Origin: Sporobacter termitidis DSM 10068
GTDB lineage: Bacteria > Bacillota > Clostridia > Oscillospirales > Oscillospiraceae
DNA length: 64,000 bases
Reading direction: 5' to 3'
NCBI RefSeq assembly: GCF_900130065.1
Contig: NZ_FQXV01000016.1
Span: 1-64,000 of the forward strand
Shown: positions 22,098-30,948 of the stretch, piece after piece
How positions within the stretch are numbered: position 1 is the first letter of the stretch
Layout: every line of letters begins with the position of its first letter
Made by a program: the position numbers and the translations under genes
The notes under the pieces: generated by a model
Databases searched by the model: none
Told to the model about the DNA's origin: nothing
Seen by the model: the letters and a program-made list of their open reading frames with translations, nothing else

Positions 22098-23561
22098 ATG
22101 ATCCGACCGTCCTGTGAAACAATCGAAGAGCTGGCCAAGACCTACAATACCATCCCCGTCAGCCGGGAGATTTACGCCGACGTCACCACGCCGATCCTCC
22201 TGCTGCGGAAGCTTGCCTCGATCAGCAGCCGCTACTATCTGCTGGAGAGCGTCGAGGGCGGCGAGAAATGGGGGCGGTACTCCTTTCTCGGCTACGACCC
22301 CGTCCTGCGCGTCACGTGCAAAGACGGCGCCGTCACCATCGAAGGCGGGGAGACCAAAACAGTCGTGACCGACAAGCCCCTCGCCGCCCTGCGGGAATTG
22401 CTGTCGGGCTACCGCGCTCCGCGGCTGCCGGACCTGCCGCCCTTCACCGGCGGCTTCGTCGGCTACTTCGCGTATTCCATGATCGGGTACGCCGAGCCCG
22501 TTTTGAAGCTCAAAAAGGGAGATACGAACGACTTTGACCTCATGCTGTTCGACAAGGTGATCGCCTACGACCACCTAAAGCAGAAGATCTGCGTGATCGT
22601 CAACATGAGTACCGGCCGCCTGATGGAAAACTACGGCAAGGCCGTGGCGGAGCTGGACAGCATCGTCCGCCTGATCGGAGAGCCCGCGCCGCCCGCGCCC
22701 GCCCCCCGCGCCGGGAGGCAGGCGGAATTTACCTGCAGCGTCACCAGGGAGGCCTACCGCGCCCAGGTGGAGAAGACGAAGAAATACATCGTCGACGGCG
22801 ACATTTTCCAGGCGGTCATCTCCCGGCGGTTCGAGGCCCCCTTTGAAGGGAGCCTCCTGGACGCCTACCGTGTGCTGCGCACCACAAACCCGTCGCCGTA
22901 TATGGTGTTCATGCACCTGGACGACCTGGAAATCATGAGCACCTCGCCGGAAACGCTGGTGCGGCTCCAAAACGGCCGGCTCGCCACCTTTCCCGTGGCC
23001 GGCTCGCGCCCCCGGGGCGCCGACGACGCGGCGGACAAAGCCCTGGAGGAGGAGCTCCTCCGGGATGAAAAGGAGCTCTCCGAGCACAACATGCTGGTGG
23101 ACCTGGCCCGCAACGACCTGGGCCGAATCTCAAATTTCTCCTCCGTCAAGGTGATGGACTATATGATGATCCACCGGTATTCAAAGATCATGCACATCGC
23201 CTCCCGGGTCGAGAGCGATATCCGGGAAGACCGGGACGCGCTGGACGCCGTCGAGGCTGTCCTCCCGGCCGGGACGCTCTCCGGCGCGCCTAAAATCCGC
23301 GCCTGCGAGATCATTGAGGAGATCGAGGGCCTGCCCCGGGGCATCTACGGCGGGGCGCTGGGGTATATCGATTTCGCCGGCAACCTGGACACCTGCATCG
23401 CCATCCGCATGGCGGTCAAAAAAGACGGCAAAGTCACCGTCCAGGCCGGCGGCGGTATCGTGGCCGACAGCGTGCCGGACCTGGAGTACGAGGAGTCCGG
23501 CAACAAGGCCAGAGCGGTGATGAACGCCGTCATGAACGCGGGGGAGGTGAACGCGGGATGA
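22098..23561 (+). CDS. trpE: Anthranilate synthase component I
   Basis: 487 residues from the ATG at 22098 (an in-frame GTG at 22089 is possible). The feedback region YYLLESVEGG ... WGRYSFLGYDP (residues ~45-70) and the chorismate-binding C-terminal half (PVAGSRPRGA, VDLARNDLGRIS, ESDIREDRDALDAVEAVLPAG, GTLSGAPKIRA) are intact. With TrpG it converts chorismate and glutamine to anthranilate. The nearest good ribosome site, AAAGGAG at 22058-22064, is 33 bases upstream, which is unusual. The 3' end overlaps trpG by 4 bases. Confidence 0.96.
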   Translation: MIRPSCETIEELAKTYNTIPVSREIYADVTTPILLLRKLASISSRYYLLESVEGGEKWGRYSFLGYDPVLRVTCKDGAVTIEGGETKTVVTDKPLAALRELLSGYRAPRLPDLPPFTGGFVGYFAYSMIGYAEPVLKLKKGDTNDFDLMLFDKVIAYDHLKQKICVIVNMSTGRLMENYGKAVAELDSIVRLIGEPAPPAPAPRAGRQAEFTCSVTREAYRAQVEKTKKYIVDGDIFQAVISRRFEAPFEGSLLDAYRVLRTTNPSPYMVFMHLDDLEIMSTSPETLVRLQNGRLATFPVAGSRPRGADDAADKALEEELLRDEKELSEHNMLVDLARNDLGRISNFSSVKVMDYMMIHRYSKIMHIASRVESDIREDRDALDAVEAVLPAGTLSGAPKIRACEIIEEIEGLPRGIYGGALGYIDFAGNLDTCIAIRMAVKKDGKVTVQAGGGIVADSVPDLEYEESGNKARAVMNAVMNAGEVNAG

Positions 23562-24142
23562 TCTTGATGATCGACAATTACGACAGCTTCACCTACAACC
23601 TGGTGCAGCTCATCGGCGGTATCGATCCCGATATCAGGGTCGTGAGAAACGACGCGCTGACAGTCCCGGAGATCGAGCGCCTGCAGCCCAGCCACATCAT
23701 CCTCTCCCCGGGCCCCGGCTACCCGAAGGACGCCGGCGTCTGCGAGGACGTCATCCGGGCGCTGGGCGGCAAATTCCCGGTCCTGGGCGTCTGCCTGGGG
23801 CATCAGGCCATCTGCGAGGTGTATGGCGCCGAGATCACCCACGCCGTCAGATTGATGCACGGCAAAAAGAGCGACATTTTTATCGATACCGGGAGCCCTG
23901 TTTTCGCGGGCCTGCCCGAAAAAATCGAGGCCGCCCGGTATCATTCGCTGATCGCCAGGCGGGATACCGTGCCCGACGCCCTGAAAATCATCGCCCAGGA
24001 CGGGATGGGGGAGATCATGGCGGTCTCCCACCGGGAGCTTGATGTTATCGGCCTGCAGTTCCATCCCGAGTCGGTCCTGACGCCGCAGGGCGGCGTTATC
24101 ATCCGCAACTTTTTAAAGATCGGAGGGTCTTCACATGATTAA
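23558..24142 (+). CDS. trpG: Anthranilate synthase component II (glutamine amidotransferase)
   Basis: 194 residues, class I amidotransferase. Start MILMIDNYDSFTYNLVQ is diagnostic; the nucleophile is in LGVCLGHQAI (Cys near residue 79) and the His/Glu pair in LQFHPESVLTPQG (near 168). It supplies ammonia to TrpE. ATGA overlap with trpE, and its 3' end overlaps trpD by 8 bases. Confidence 0.97.
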   Translation: MILMIDNYDSFTYNLVQLIGGIDPDIRVVRNDALTVPEIERLQPSHIILSPGPGYPKDAGVCEDVIRALGGKFPVLGVCLGHQAICEVYGAEITHAVRLMHGKKSDIFIDTGSPVFAGLPEKIEAARYHSLIARRDTVPDALKIIAQDGMGEIMAVSHRELDVIGLQFHPESVLTPQGGVIIRNFLKIGGSSHD

Positions 24143-25163
24143 AGAGGCCATTAAAACCGCGGTGGAGGGGGTGAGCCTCCCCTTTGAAACGGCCAGGGAG
24201 GCCATGGACGAGATCATGCGCGGCGAGGCCACGCCCGCCCAGATCGCCGCTTTCCTGACGGCGCTCCGCATGAAGGGCGAGTCCATCGACGAGATCACCG
24301 CCTGCGCAACAGTCATGCGCGAAAAGTGCACCCGCCTGCCGTTCGACCGGGAGGTCATGGACATCGTGGGTACCGGCGGCGACGAGGCCCACACGTTCAA
24401 TATATCAACGGTCACGTCCTTCGTCGTGGCCACGGCGGGCGTGCCGGTGGCCAAGCACGGCAACCGCAGCGTGTCCAGCAAGTGCGGCGCCGCCGACTTC
24501 CTGGAGGCCCTGGGCGCGAAGATCACCCTCACCGCCGAGGAGAGCGCCCGGGTGCTGGCGGAAACCGACATGTGCTTCATGTTCGCCCCCAACTATCACG
24601 CCTCCATGAAATACGCCGCGCCCGTCCGCAAGGAGATCGGCGCGCGCACCATCTTCAACATCCTGGGCCCGCTGTCGAACCCGGCGTTCGCCTCCATGAT
24701 GCTGCTGGGCGTCTACGACAAAAGCCTTGTGGAGCCGCTGGCCCGCGTACTGTCGAACCTGGGAGTCCGGCGCGCCATGGTGGTGAACGGCGACGACGGG
24801 CTCGACGAGATTTCCCTCACAACGACCACCACCGTCTGCGAAGTGGACGGCGGCGCGCTCGCCCGCTACAGCCTGGACCCGCGGACTTTCGGCCTGGCGC
24901 TTGCCGCCCGGGCCGACCTTGTCGGCGGCGACCCCGCCGAGAACGCGGCCATCGCCCGCCGGATTTTAGGCGGCGAAACAGGGCCGAAGCGCGACGTGGT
25001 GCTGCTGAACGCGGCCTCCTGCCTGTATCTGGCCGGGAGGGCGCCCAGCATCATGGTCGGCGTTGCTCAGGCCGCCGCGCTTATCGACAGCGGCGCGGCA
25101 CAAAAGAAAATGGAACAGTTCATCCGGGCGACAAACGAGGTGGCGGCGCATGATCCTCGATAA
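24135..25163 (+). CDS. trpD: Anthranilate phosphoribosyltransferase
   Basis: 342 residues, normal length. The PRPP/anthranilate motif is DIVGTGGDEAHTFNIST (near residue 76), followed by AKHGNRSVSSKCGAADFLE and NILGPLSNPA. It joins anthranilate to PRPP. The 3' end overlaps trpC by 14 bases. Confidence 0.97.
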   Translation: MIKEAIKTAVEGVSLPFETAREAMDEIMRGEATPAQIAAFLTALRMKGESIDEITACATVMREKCTRLPFDREVMDIVGTGGDEAHTFNISTVTSFVVATAGVPVAKHGNRSVSSKCGAADFLEALGAKITLTAEESARVLAETDMCFMFAPNYHASMKYAAPVRKEIGARTIFNILGPLSNPAFASMMLLGVYDKSLVEPLARVLSNLGVRRAMVVNGDDGLDEISLTTTTTVCEVDGGALARYSLDPRTFGLALAARADLVGGDPAENAAIARRILGGETGPKRDVVLLNAASCLYLAGRAPSIMVGVAQAAALIDSGAAQKKMEQFIRATNEVAAHDPR

Positions 25164-25929
25164 ACTCGCCGACGCCACCCGCCGCCGCGTCGAAGCGCTC
25201 AAAGCGCAGACGCCGCCGGAAGAGCTCAAAAGCCGGGCGCTGGCGATGGACAGGGGCGCATTCCCCTTTGAAGCCGCCCTGCGCGCGCCGGATATCGCCG
25301 TGATCTGCGAGGTCAAGCGCGCCTCGCCGTCCAAGGGCGTCATCGCCGGGGAATTCCCGTACCTGGACATTGCGCGGGACTACGAAAAGGCGGGGGCGGA
25401 CGCCGTCTCTGTTTTGACGGAGCCGGACTATTTTCTCGGCCACCCCGATTATCTGAGCGGGATCAGGGCGCAGGTGGGCCTGCCCCTTCTGCGGAAGGAT
25501 TTTATCCTGGACGACTGCCAGCTCTATGAATCAAAGCTCATCGGCGCCGACGCCGTCCTGCTCATCTGCGCGCTGCTGGACACCGAAACGCTGAAAAGCT
25601 ATATCGGCATCTGCGACAGCCTCGGCCTGTCGGCCCTGGTGGAGGCCCACGACGCGCCGGAAATCCGCTCGGCCCTCGCCGCCGGAGCGCGCATCGTCGG
25701 CGTCAACAACCGCGACCTCAGGACGTTCCAGGTGGACTTGGGCAACAGCGTCCGGCTGCGCCCCCTGGTACCCGGCGATATCCTGTTCGTGGCCGAGAGC
25801 GGCATCAAAACGGCGGAAGACGTCGGCCTGCTCCGCCGCGCCGGGGTCAACGCCGTCCTCATCGGCGAAACGCTCATGCGCAGCGGCGATAAAAAAGCGG
25901 CGCTGCGGGAGCTGAGAGGTATGGCGTGA
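25150..25929 (+). CDS. trpC: Indole-3-glycerol-phosphate synthase
   Basis: 259 residues from the ATG at 25150. Family motifs: VICEVKRASPSKGVI (catalytic Lys, near 50), LLRKDFILDDCQLYES, LVEAHD and VGVNNRDLRTFQVD, then FVAESGIKTAEDV and NAVLIGETLMRSGD. The last 19 bases of this gene are almost repeated at 54117-54135, next to a second copy of the DNA that follows it here. Confidence 0.97.
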   Translation: MILDKLADATRRRVEALKAQTPPEELKSRALAMDRGAFPFEAALRAPDIAVICEVKRASPSKGVIAGEFPYLDIARDYEKAGADAVSVLTEPDYFLGHPDYLSGIRAQVGLPLLRKDFILDDCQLYESKLIGADAVLLICALLDTETLKSYIGICDSLGLSALVEAHDAPEIRSALAAGARIVGVNNRDLRTFQVDLGNSVRLRPLVPGDILFVAESGIKTAEDVGLLRRAGVNAVLIGETLMRSGDKKAALRELRGMA

Positions 25930-26170
25930 TATATCTATCAGATATATATCTGATAGATATATTGTAACTCTGGGCGGACGGGCGATTGATAATCGCCCCT
26001 ACGGGGTGTGTCCGCGTATATTGCGGGGGCCAGAGGTGCCGGCGGCCCTTAGGTTTCGTTCGTTTCCGCCGTCGTGCTGTGGGAAACGGAATGGCACAGG
26101 AGACATTCCCAAGGCGCAAAACCTTGCCGATGCCTGTAGGGGCGATTATTAATCGCCCGTCCCGCCCGTC
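25911..26170 (+). repeat. Large dispersed repeat (segment A), trpC-side copy
   Basis: About 260 bases that recur with roughly 90% identity by eye at 54117-54376. It starts in the last 19 bases of trpC, then has the AT-rich palindrome ATCTATCAGATATATATCTGATAGAT (25932-25957, read in two halves), GGGCGATTGATAATCGCCC, a spacer with GGGAAACGGAATGGCA, and a final GGGGCGATTATTAATCGCCC. No coding potential is supported. Confidence 0.88.
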
Positions 26171-26378
26171 AAAGGCACAGCACGTAGGGGCCGCCGCCGT
26201 GCTCCGCGCGGGCCGCCGTCCCACGCCCTTCCGTAGGGGCAGACCTTGTGTCTGCCCTCCCCGATACGCCGTGCAGCAATGTTACAGGGCGGACACAAGG
26301 TCCGCCCCTACGACGCCAAACGCCGCGGACCAACCTCGGCGGTACCGCAATCAGCAACGTATAAAGAAGGATAACAGC
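26171..26378. repeat. Rest of the trpC-trpF gap, with segment B repeat
   Basis: No gene seen. Segment B (26232-26290, beginning TAGGGGCAGACCTTGTGTCT and ending TTACAGGGC) recurs at 54060-54118. At ~26288-26312 the inverted form GGGCGGACACAAGG / TCCGCCCCTACG completes a palindrome family. The gap from trpC to trpF is 449 bases, unusual inside a trp operon otherwise made of overlapping genes. Confidence 0.8.
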
Positions 26379-27017
26379 ATGACTAAAATCAAAATCTGCG
26401 GCCTGACGCGACCCCAGGACATCGACGCCGTCAACGAGGCGCGGCCGGATTATATCGGCTTCGTCTTCGCCGAGAGCCGGAGAAAGGTAACGCCGGAGCA
26501 GGCCGCCGGGCTGAAGAGGCGCCTGGACGGGCGCATCAGGGCGGTCGGCGTCTTCGTGAACGCCGGCCCGGACGAGATCGCGCGCGTCGTCAGGGACGGC
26601 ACCATCGACCTTGTCCAGCTGCACGGCGACGAGGACGCGGCGTATATCGAAGACCTGAAGCGCCGGGTCGGGATACCCGTCATCAAGGCCGTCCGCGTCC
26701 AAAGCCCCGGGCAGGTGCTGGCGGCGCAGGCGCTGCCCTGCGACTATCTCCTGCTGGACACCTACCAAAAGGATGCCTACGGCGGGACGGGGAAGACGTT
26801 TGACCACGGGCTCATCCCGCCGCTTCAAAAGCCCTTTTTTCTGGCCGGCGGGCTGAACGCCGGGAATATTAAGGAAGCCGCCGCGCTGGGCCCCTGGTGC
26901 CTGGACGTCAGCGGCGGCGCGGAAACGGACGGCGTCAAGGACGCGGCGAAAATAATAGAAATTGTCAGGATCGTGAAGACGGGTGAACACCGTTCGCCTT
27001 CCGTGGTAAATAATTAA
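26379..27017 (+). CDS. trpF: Phosphoribosylanthranilate isomerase
   Basis: 212 residues from the ATG at 26379 (AAAGAAGG upstream). Motifs: KIKICGLTRPQDI (catalytic Cys), IGFVFAESRRKVTPEQA, VQLHGDEDAAYI, LLLDTYQKDAYGGTGKTFDH (catalytic Asp near 128) and FLAGGLNAGNI ... LDVSGGAETDGVKD. (beta/alpha)8 fold. Confidence 0.96.
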   Translation: MTKIKICGLTRPQDIDAVNEARPDYIGFVFAESRRKVTPEQAAGLKRRLDGRIRAVGVFVNAGPDEIARVVRDGTIDLVQLHGDEDAAYIEDLKRRVGIPVIKAVRVQSPGQVLAAQALPCDYLLLDTYQKDAYGGTGKTFDHGLIPPLQKPFFLAGGLNAGNIKEAAALGPWCLDVSGGAETDGVKDAAKIIEIVRIVKTGEHRSPSVVNN

Positions 27018-27038
27018 TGCTCTGGGGAGGATCAACAT

Positions 27039-28220
27039 ATGAAGGGACGATTCGGCGCCCACGGCGGGCAATACGTGCCGGAGACGCTCATGAACGCGCT
27101 CATCGAGATCGAAAAGGCGTATGATTTTTATAAAAACGACGCGGCGTTCAACGCGGAGCTGAACGACCTGCTGGCAAATTACGCCGGCCGGCCGTCACTG
27201 CTCTACGATGCCGCGCGGATGACGAAGGATCTGGGCGGGGCGAAGATTTATTTAAAGCGCGAGGACCTGAACCACACCGGCTCCCACAAGCTCAACAACG
27301 TGCTGGGGCAGGCGCTGCTGGCCAAAAAAATGGGCAAGACCCGCGTCACCGCCGAAACGGGCGCCGGCCAGCACGGCGTGGCCACGGCAACGGCCGCGGC
27401 CCTCATGGACATGGAGTGCGAGATATTCATGGGCCGGGAGGACACGGAGCGCCAGGCGCTCAACGTCTACCGCATGGAGCTCCTGGGCGCCAGGGTCCAT
27501 CCGGTGACGAGCGGGACAATGACGCTCAAGGACGCCGTCAACGAGGCGCTCCGGGAGTGGACGGCCCGCATCGGCGACACCCATTATATTTTCGGCTCCG
27601 TCATGGGCCCCCACCCGTTCCCGACGCTGGTGCGCGACTTTCAGAGCGTCATCGGCAGAGAAGTGAAGGCGCAGCTTTTGGCGCGGGAGGGGAAGCTGCC
27701 GGATGCCTGCGTGGCCTGCGTCGGCGGGGGCAGCAACGCCATCGGACTCTTCTATGATTTCATCGGCGACCCGTCGGTGCGGCTCATCGGCTGCGAGGCG
27801 GCGGGGCTCGGCGCGGACACGGCGCGGACGGCGGCCACCATCGCCACCGGCACCCCGGGCATCTTCCACGGCATGAAGAGCTATTTCTGCCAGGACGAGT
27901 TCGGCCAGATCGCCCCGGTCTATTCCATCTCGGCGGGGCTCGATTATCCCGGCATCGGCCCGGAGCACGCCCATCTTCACGATATCGGGCGCGCCGAGTA
28001 CGTGCCGGTGACGGATGACGAGGCCGTGGACGCCTTTGAATACCTCTCCCGGCTGGAGGGGATCATCCCCGCCATCGAGAGCGCCCACGCCGTGGCTTAC
28101 GCGCGCAAGCTGGCCCCGGCGATGGGGAAGGAGCAAATTATTGTCATCAACCTCTCCGGGCGCGGGGACAAGGACGTGGCCGCCATCGCGCGGTACAAGG
28201 GGGTGGACCTCCATGAGTAG
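27039..28220 (+). CDS. trpB: Tryptophan synthase beta chain
   Basis: 393 residues. It begins [16 protein letters not shown]; the PLP lysine is in [18 protein letters not shown] (near residue 87), the phosphate-binding loop is VGGGSNAIG (near 230), and ETGAGQHG carries the catalytic Glu. It condenses indole with serine. The 3' end overlaps trpA by 8 bases. Confidence 0.98.
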   Translation: MKGRFGAHGGQYVPETLMNALIEIEKAYDFYKNDAAFNAELNDLLANYAGRPSLLYDAARMTKDLGGAKIYLKREDLNHTGSHKLNNVLGQALLAKKMGKTRVTAETGAGQHGVATATAAALMDMECEIFMGREDTERQALNVYRMELLGARVHPVTSGTMTLKDAVNEALREWTARIGDTHYIFGSVMGPHPFPTLVRDFQSVIGREVKAQLLAREGKLPDACVACVGGGSNAIGLFYDFIGDPSVRLIGCEAAGLGADTARTAATIATGTPGIFHGMKSYFCQDEFGQIAPVYSISAGLDYPGIGPEHAHLHDIGRAEYVPVTDDEAVDAFEYLSRLEGIIPAIESAHAVAYARKLAPAMGKEQIIVINLSGRGDKDVAAIARYKGVDLHE

Positions 28221-28992
28221 GCTCGGCGATGTTTTCAAGAATAAAAAAGCCTTTATTCCCTTCGTCACGGCCGGGGACCCGAAGCTTGAGACGACGGAAA
28301 AGCTGGTGCTCGCCATGGCGGAGGCGGGCGCGGACCTCGTCGAGCTGGGCATCCCGTTTTCCGACCCCGTCGCCGAGGGCGTGGTCATCCAGCGGGCCGA
28401 CGAGCGCGCCCTGGCCGCCGGCACGACGACGGATAAAATCTTCGAGTCCGTCCGGCGTATCCGGCAAAAGACGGACGTGCCGCTGGCGCTCATGACGTAC
28501 ATCAACCCCATTTTCGCCTATGGGCCCGGGAAATTCATGAAAAACTGCCGGGATGCGGGCGTCGACGCCGTCATCGTCCCGGACCTGCCCTTTGAGGAGA
28601 AGGGTGAGATCAAAGCCTTCTGCGGCGCATACGGCGTCACCCTCGTCTCGCTCATCGCGCCCACCTCCAACGAGCGCGTCGCCATGATCGCCCGGGAGGC
28701 CGAGGGGTTTGTCTATGTGGTGTCGTCCCTGGGCGTCACGGGCGTGCGGAGCGAGATCGTCACGGACCTTGCCGCCATGATCGCGCTCGTCAAGGCGGCA
28801 AAGGATATCCCCTGCGCCGTGGGCTTCGGCATCTCGACGCCGGAGCAGGCGCGGAAGATCGCCGCCGTGGCCGACGGGGCTATCGTCGGCAGCGCCATCG
28901 TCAAAATCGTCGAGCAGTACGGGGAAGCGTCCGTTGACCCGGTGCGCGATTACGTGCGCGAAATGAAGCGCGCCGTTGCCGGGGAGGCCTGA
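28213..28992 (+). CDS. trpA: Tryptophan synthase alpha chain
   Basis: 259 residues from the ATG at 28213. Motifs: [32 protein letters not shown] (catalytic Glu and Asp), [19 protein letters not shown], and the phosphate loop [13 protein letters not shown]. In the usual position 60 it has Val-Ala-Glu-Gly where many homologues have ADGP, a common variation. It is followed 2 bases later by aroF. Confidence 0.97.
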   Translation: MSRLGDVFKNKKAFIPFVTAGDPKLETTEKLVLAMAEAGADLVELGIPFSDPVAEGVVIQRADERALAAGTTTDKIFESVRRIRQKTDVPLALMTYINPIFAYGPGKFMKNCRDAGVDAVIVPDLPFEEKGEIKAFCGAYGVTLVSLIAPTSNERVAMIAREAEGFVYVVSSLGVTGVRSEIVTDLAAMIALVKAAKDIPCAVGFGISTPEQARKIAAVADGAIVGSAIVKIVEQYGEASVDPVRDYVREMKRAVAGEA

Positions 28993-28994
28993 GC

Positions 28995-30011
28995 ATGGTG
29001 TTCGTCCTTAAGAAAAACGCGGCGGAGGACAAGATCGCCGCGTTTGTGAAAAAAATCGAAGGGGCCGGGTTCACGACGTTTTTGAGCACCGGTACGGAGC
29101 ACACCGTCGTCTGCCTCATCGGCAACACGGCCAGGCTGGACGTGGACTTTATCGTCCAGACGAACGAGATCGTGGAGTACGGCAAGCGCGTGACCGAGCC
29201 GTACAAGGCCGTCAACAGGACGGTCCACCCGGCGGACACGCTGGTCACCGTCGGCGGCGTAACGATCGGGGAGGGGTACTTCCAGGTCATCGCCGGCCCC
29301 TGCTCGGTGGAGAGCGAGGCGCAGATCATCGGGGTCGCCCGGTCGGTCAAGGAGAGCGGAGCCACGCTCCTGCGGGGCGGGGCGTTCAAGCCGCGCACCT
29401 CGCCGTATTCCTTCCAGGGCCTGCAGGAGAGGGGATTGGAGTATCTCCTGGCCGCAAAGCGCGCCACCGGCCTGCCTATCGTCACCGAGGTGATGAACCA
29501 GACCCAGTTGCCGCTCTTCGGGGACGTGGACGTCCTCCAGATCGGCGCGCGCAACATGCAGAATTACGATCTGCTTAAGGAGGTCGGGCGGTGCAGAAAG
29601 CCGGTGGTGTTAAAGCGCGGCTTTTCCAGCACCATCGAGGAATTTTTGATGAGCGCGGAATACATCGTGGCCGAGGGAAACCCCAACGTCATCCTCTGCG
29701 AGCGGGGCATCCGCACCTTTGAGACGATGACGCGCAACACCCTGGACCTCTCCGCCGTGCCGCTCCTCAAGCAGAAGTCCCACCTGCCCGTCATCGTCGA
29801 CCCCAGCCACGCCGCCGGCATCCGCAGCCTCGTCCCCGCCCTGTCGAAGGCCGCCGTCGCCGTCGGCGCCGACGGCCTTATGATCGAAGCCCACAACGAC
29901 CCGGCAAACGCCCTCTCCGACGGCGCCCAGTCCCTGGACCTCGACCAATTCCGCGACCTCTGCGGCGAGATACGCAGAAGGGCAGAGTTCGAGGGGAAAA
30001 AAGTAAAATAA
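28995..30011 (+). CDS. aroF: 3-deoxy-7-phosphoheptulonate synthase, AroF-I type
   Basis: 338 residues. An N-terminal ~70-residue ferredoxin-like regulatory domain ([18 protein letters not shown]) precedes the catalytic barrel with [14 protein letters not shown] (near 97), [42 protein letters not shown] and [15 protein letters not shown]. It makes DAHP from PEP and erythrose-4-phosphate. Joining it to the trp operon puts the entry of the aromatic pathway under the Trp T-box. Confidence 0.97.
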   Translation: MVFVLKKNAAEDKIAAFVKKIEGAGFTTFLSTGTEHTVVCLIGNTARLDVDFIVQTNEIVEYGKRVTEPYKAVNRTVHPADTLVTVGGVTIGEGYFQVIAGPCSVESEAQIIGVARSVKESGATLLRGGAFKPRTSPYSFQGLQERGLEYLLAAKRATGLPIVTEVMNQTQLPLFGDVDVLQIGARNMQNYDLLKEVGRCRKPVVLKRGFSSTIEEFLMSAEYIVAEGNPNVILCERGIRTFETMTRNTLDLSAVPLLKQKSHLPVIVDPSHAAGIRSLVPALSKAAVAVGADGLMIEAHNDPANALSDGAQSLDLDQFRDLCGEIRRRAEFEGKKVK

Positions 30012-30025
30012 GCTGAAATAAAATT

Positions 30026-30062
30026 AAGTAATGGAAAGGCAAAAGCCTTTCCATTACTTTTT
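30026..30062 (+). terminator. Terminator of the trp-aroF operon
   Basis: Perfect 15-bp stem AAGTAATGGAAAGGC / GCCTTTCCATTACTT, AAAA loop, then TTT. It lies 14 bases after the aroF stop. Confidence 0.93.
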
Positions 30063-30228
30063 ACCGGCAAAATAGAATGGTTTTTTGAAGATGAAAAGCA
30101 TTGGATGGACCGCGGATACGTTACGATGAAAACGCTCGTTTTTTGACTTTTTTCCGGAACAATATGGATGGCCGGGCGACACTATGGTAAAATGTTCTAC
30201 ACGCAGAGTTAACGCAGGGAGGAAACAC

Positions 30229-30948
30229 ATGCTTACAATTGATCATGTGACAAAAAGATACGGCAAGACAATTGCAAATAATGACATCAGCTTTTCGGTT
30301 GACAGCGGTCAGATTGCAATACTTCTCGGTCCAAACGGCGCTGGAAAATCCACCATTATCAAAAGCATCGCGGGCCTTCTCCGCTTTGCGGGAAAAATTG
30401 AGGTGGACGGCCACCCGAACAAAACGCTGGAGGCGAAGCGGTCCCTCGGATATATTCCTGAAATGCCGGCGACTTACGATTTGCTGACGGTTGGCGAGCA
30501 CCTGGAATTTATCCGGCGCGCCTACCGTGTTGAGGATGATGGGTACGGGCAGCGGCTCCTGGAGCGTTTCGAGCTCTGGGATAAAAAGGATAAGCTGGGC
30601 AAGGAGCTCTCCAAGGGCATGCTGCAGAAGCTGTCCATCTGCTGCGCCCTTTTACATAAGCCGAAGGTGCTTGTTTTCGACGAGCCGATGGTCGGGCTCG
30701 ACCCGCACGCCATCAAGGAGCTCAAGCTGCTGTTCCGGGAGCTGAAAGCGGAGGGCGCCGCGGTCCTCATTAGCACGCACATGATTGACAGCGTTGAGGA
30801 TTATTGGGACATCGCCCACATTATGGTGGGCGGCAGCTTCGCCGCCACCAAGAGGAACACCCCGGAGGAGATCAAGGCGCAGAGCCTGGAAGATCTATTC
30901 TTCCAGATCACCGAGGGAAAAGAAACGGGCGGCGGGGTGAAGGTCTGA
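30229..30948 (+). CDS. ABC transporter ATP-binding protein
   Basis: 239 residues from the ATG at 30229 with AGGGAGG 6 bases upstream. Walker A LLGPNGAGKST (near residue 35), Q-loop LGYIPEMPATYDLL, signature LSKGMLQKLSICCAL (LSKGM in place of LSGGQ, as is common in exporter ATPases) and Walker B VLVFDEPMVGLDP, with the switch His in LISTHMID. Its stop overlaps the start of the membrane protein (TGATG), so the two form one exporter. Confidence 0.93.
   Translation: MLTIDHVTKRYGKTIANNDISFSVDSGQIAILLGPNGAGKSTIIKSIAGLLRFAGKIEVDGHPNKTLEAKRSLGYIPEMPATYDLLTVGEHLEFIRRAYRVEDDGYGQRLLERFELWDKKDKLGKELSKGMLQKLSICCALLHKPKVLVFDEPMVGLDPHAIKELKLLFRELKAEGAAVLISTHMIDSVEDYWDIAHIMVGGSFAATKRNTPEEIKAQSLEDLFFQITEGKETGGGVKV

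Noticed and set aside
25986-26378. N-terminal extension of trpF through the intergenic repeat
   Set aside because: The extension is encoded by repeat DNA; trpF proper starts at 26379 with a ribosome site and MTKIKICGLT.
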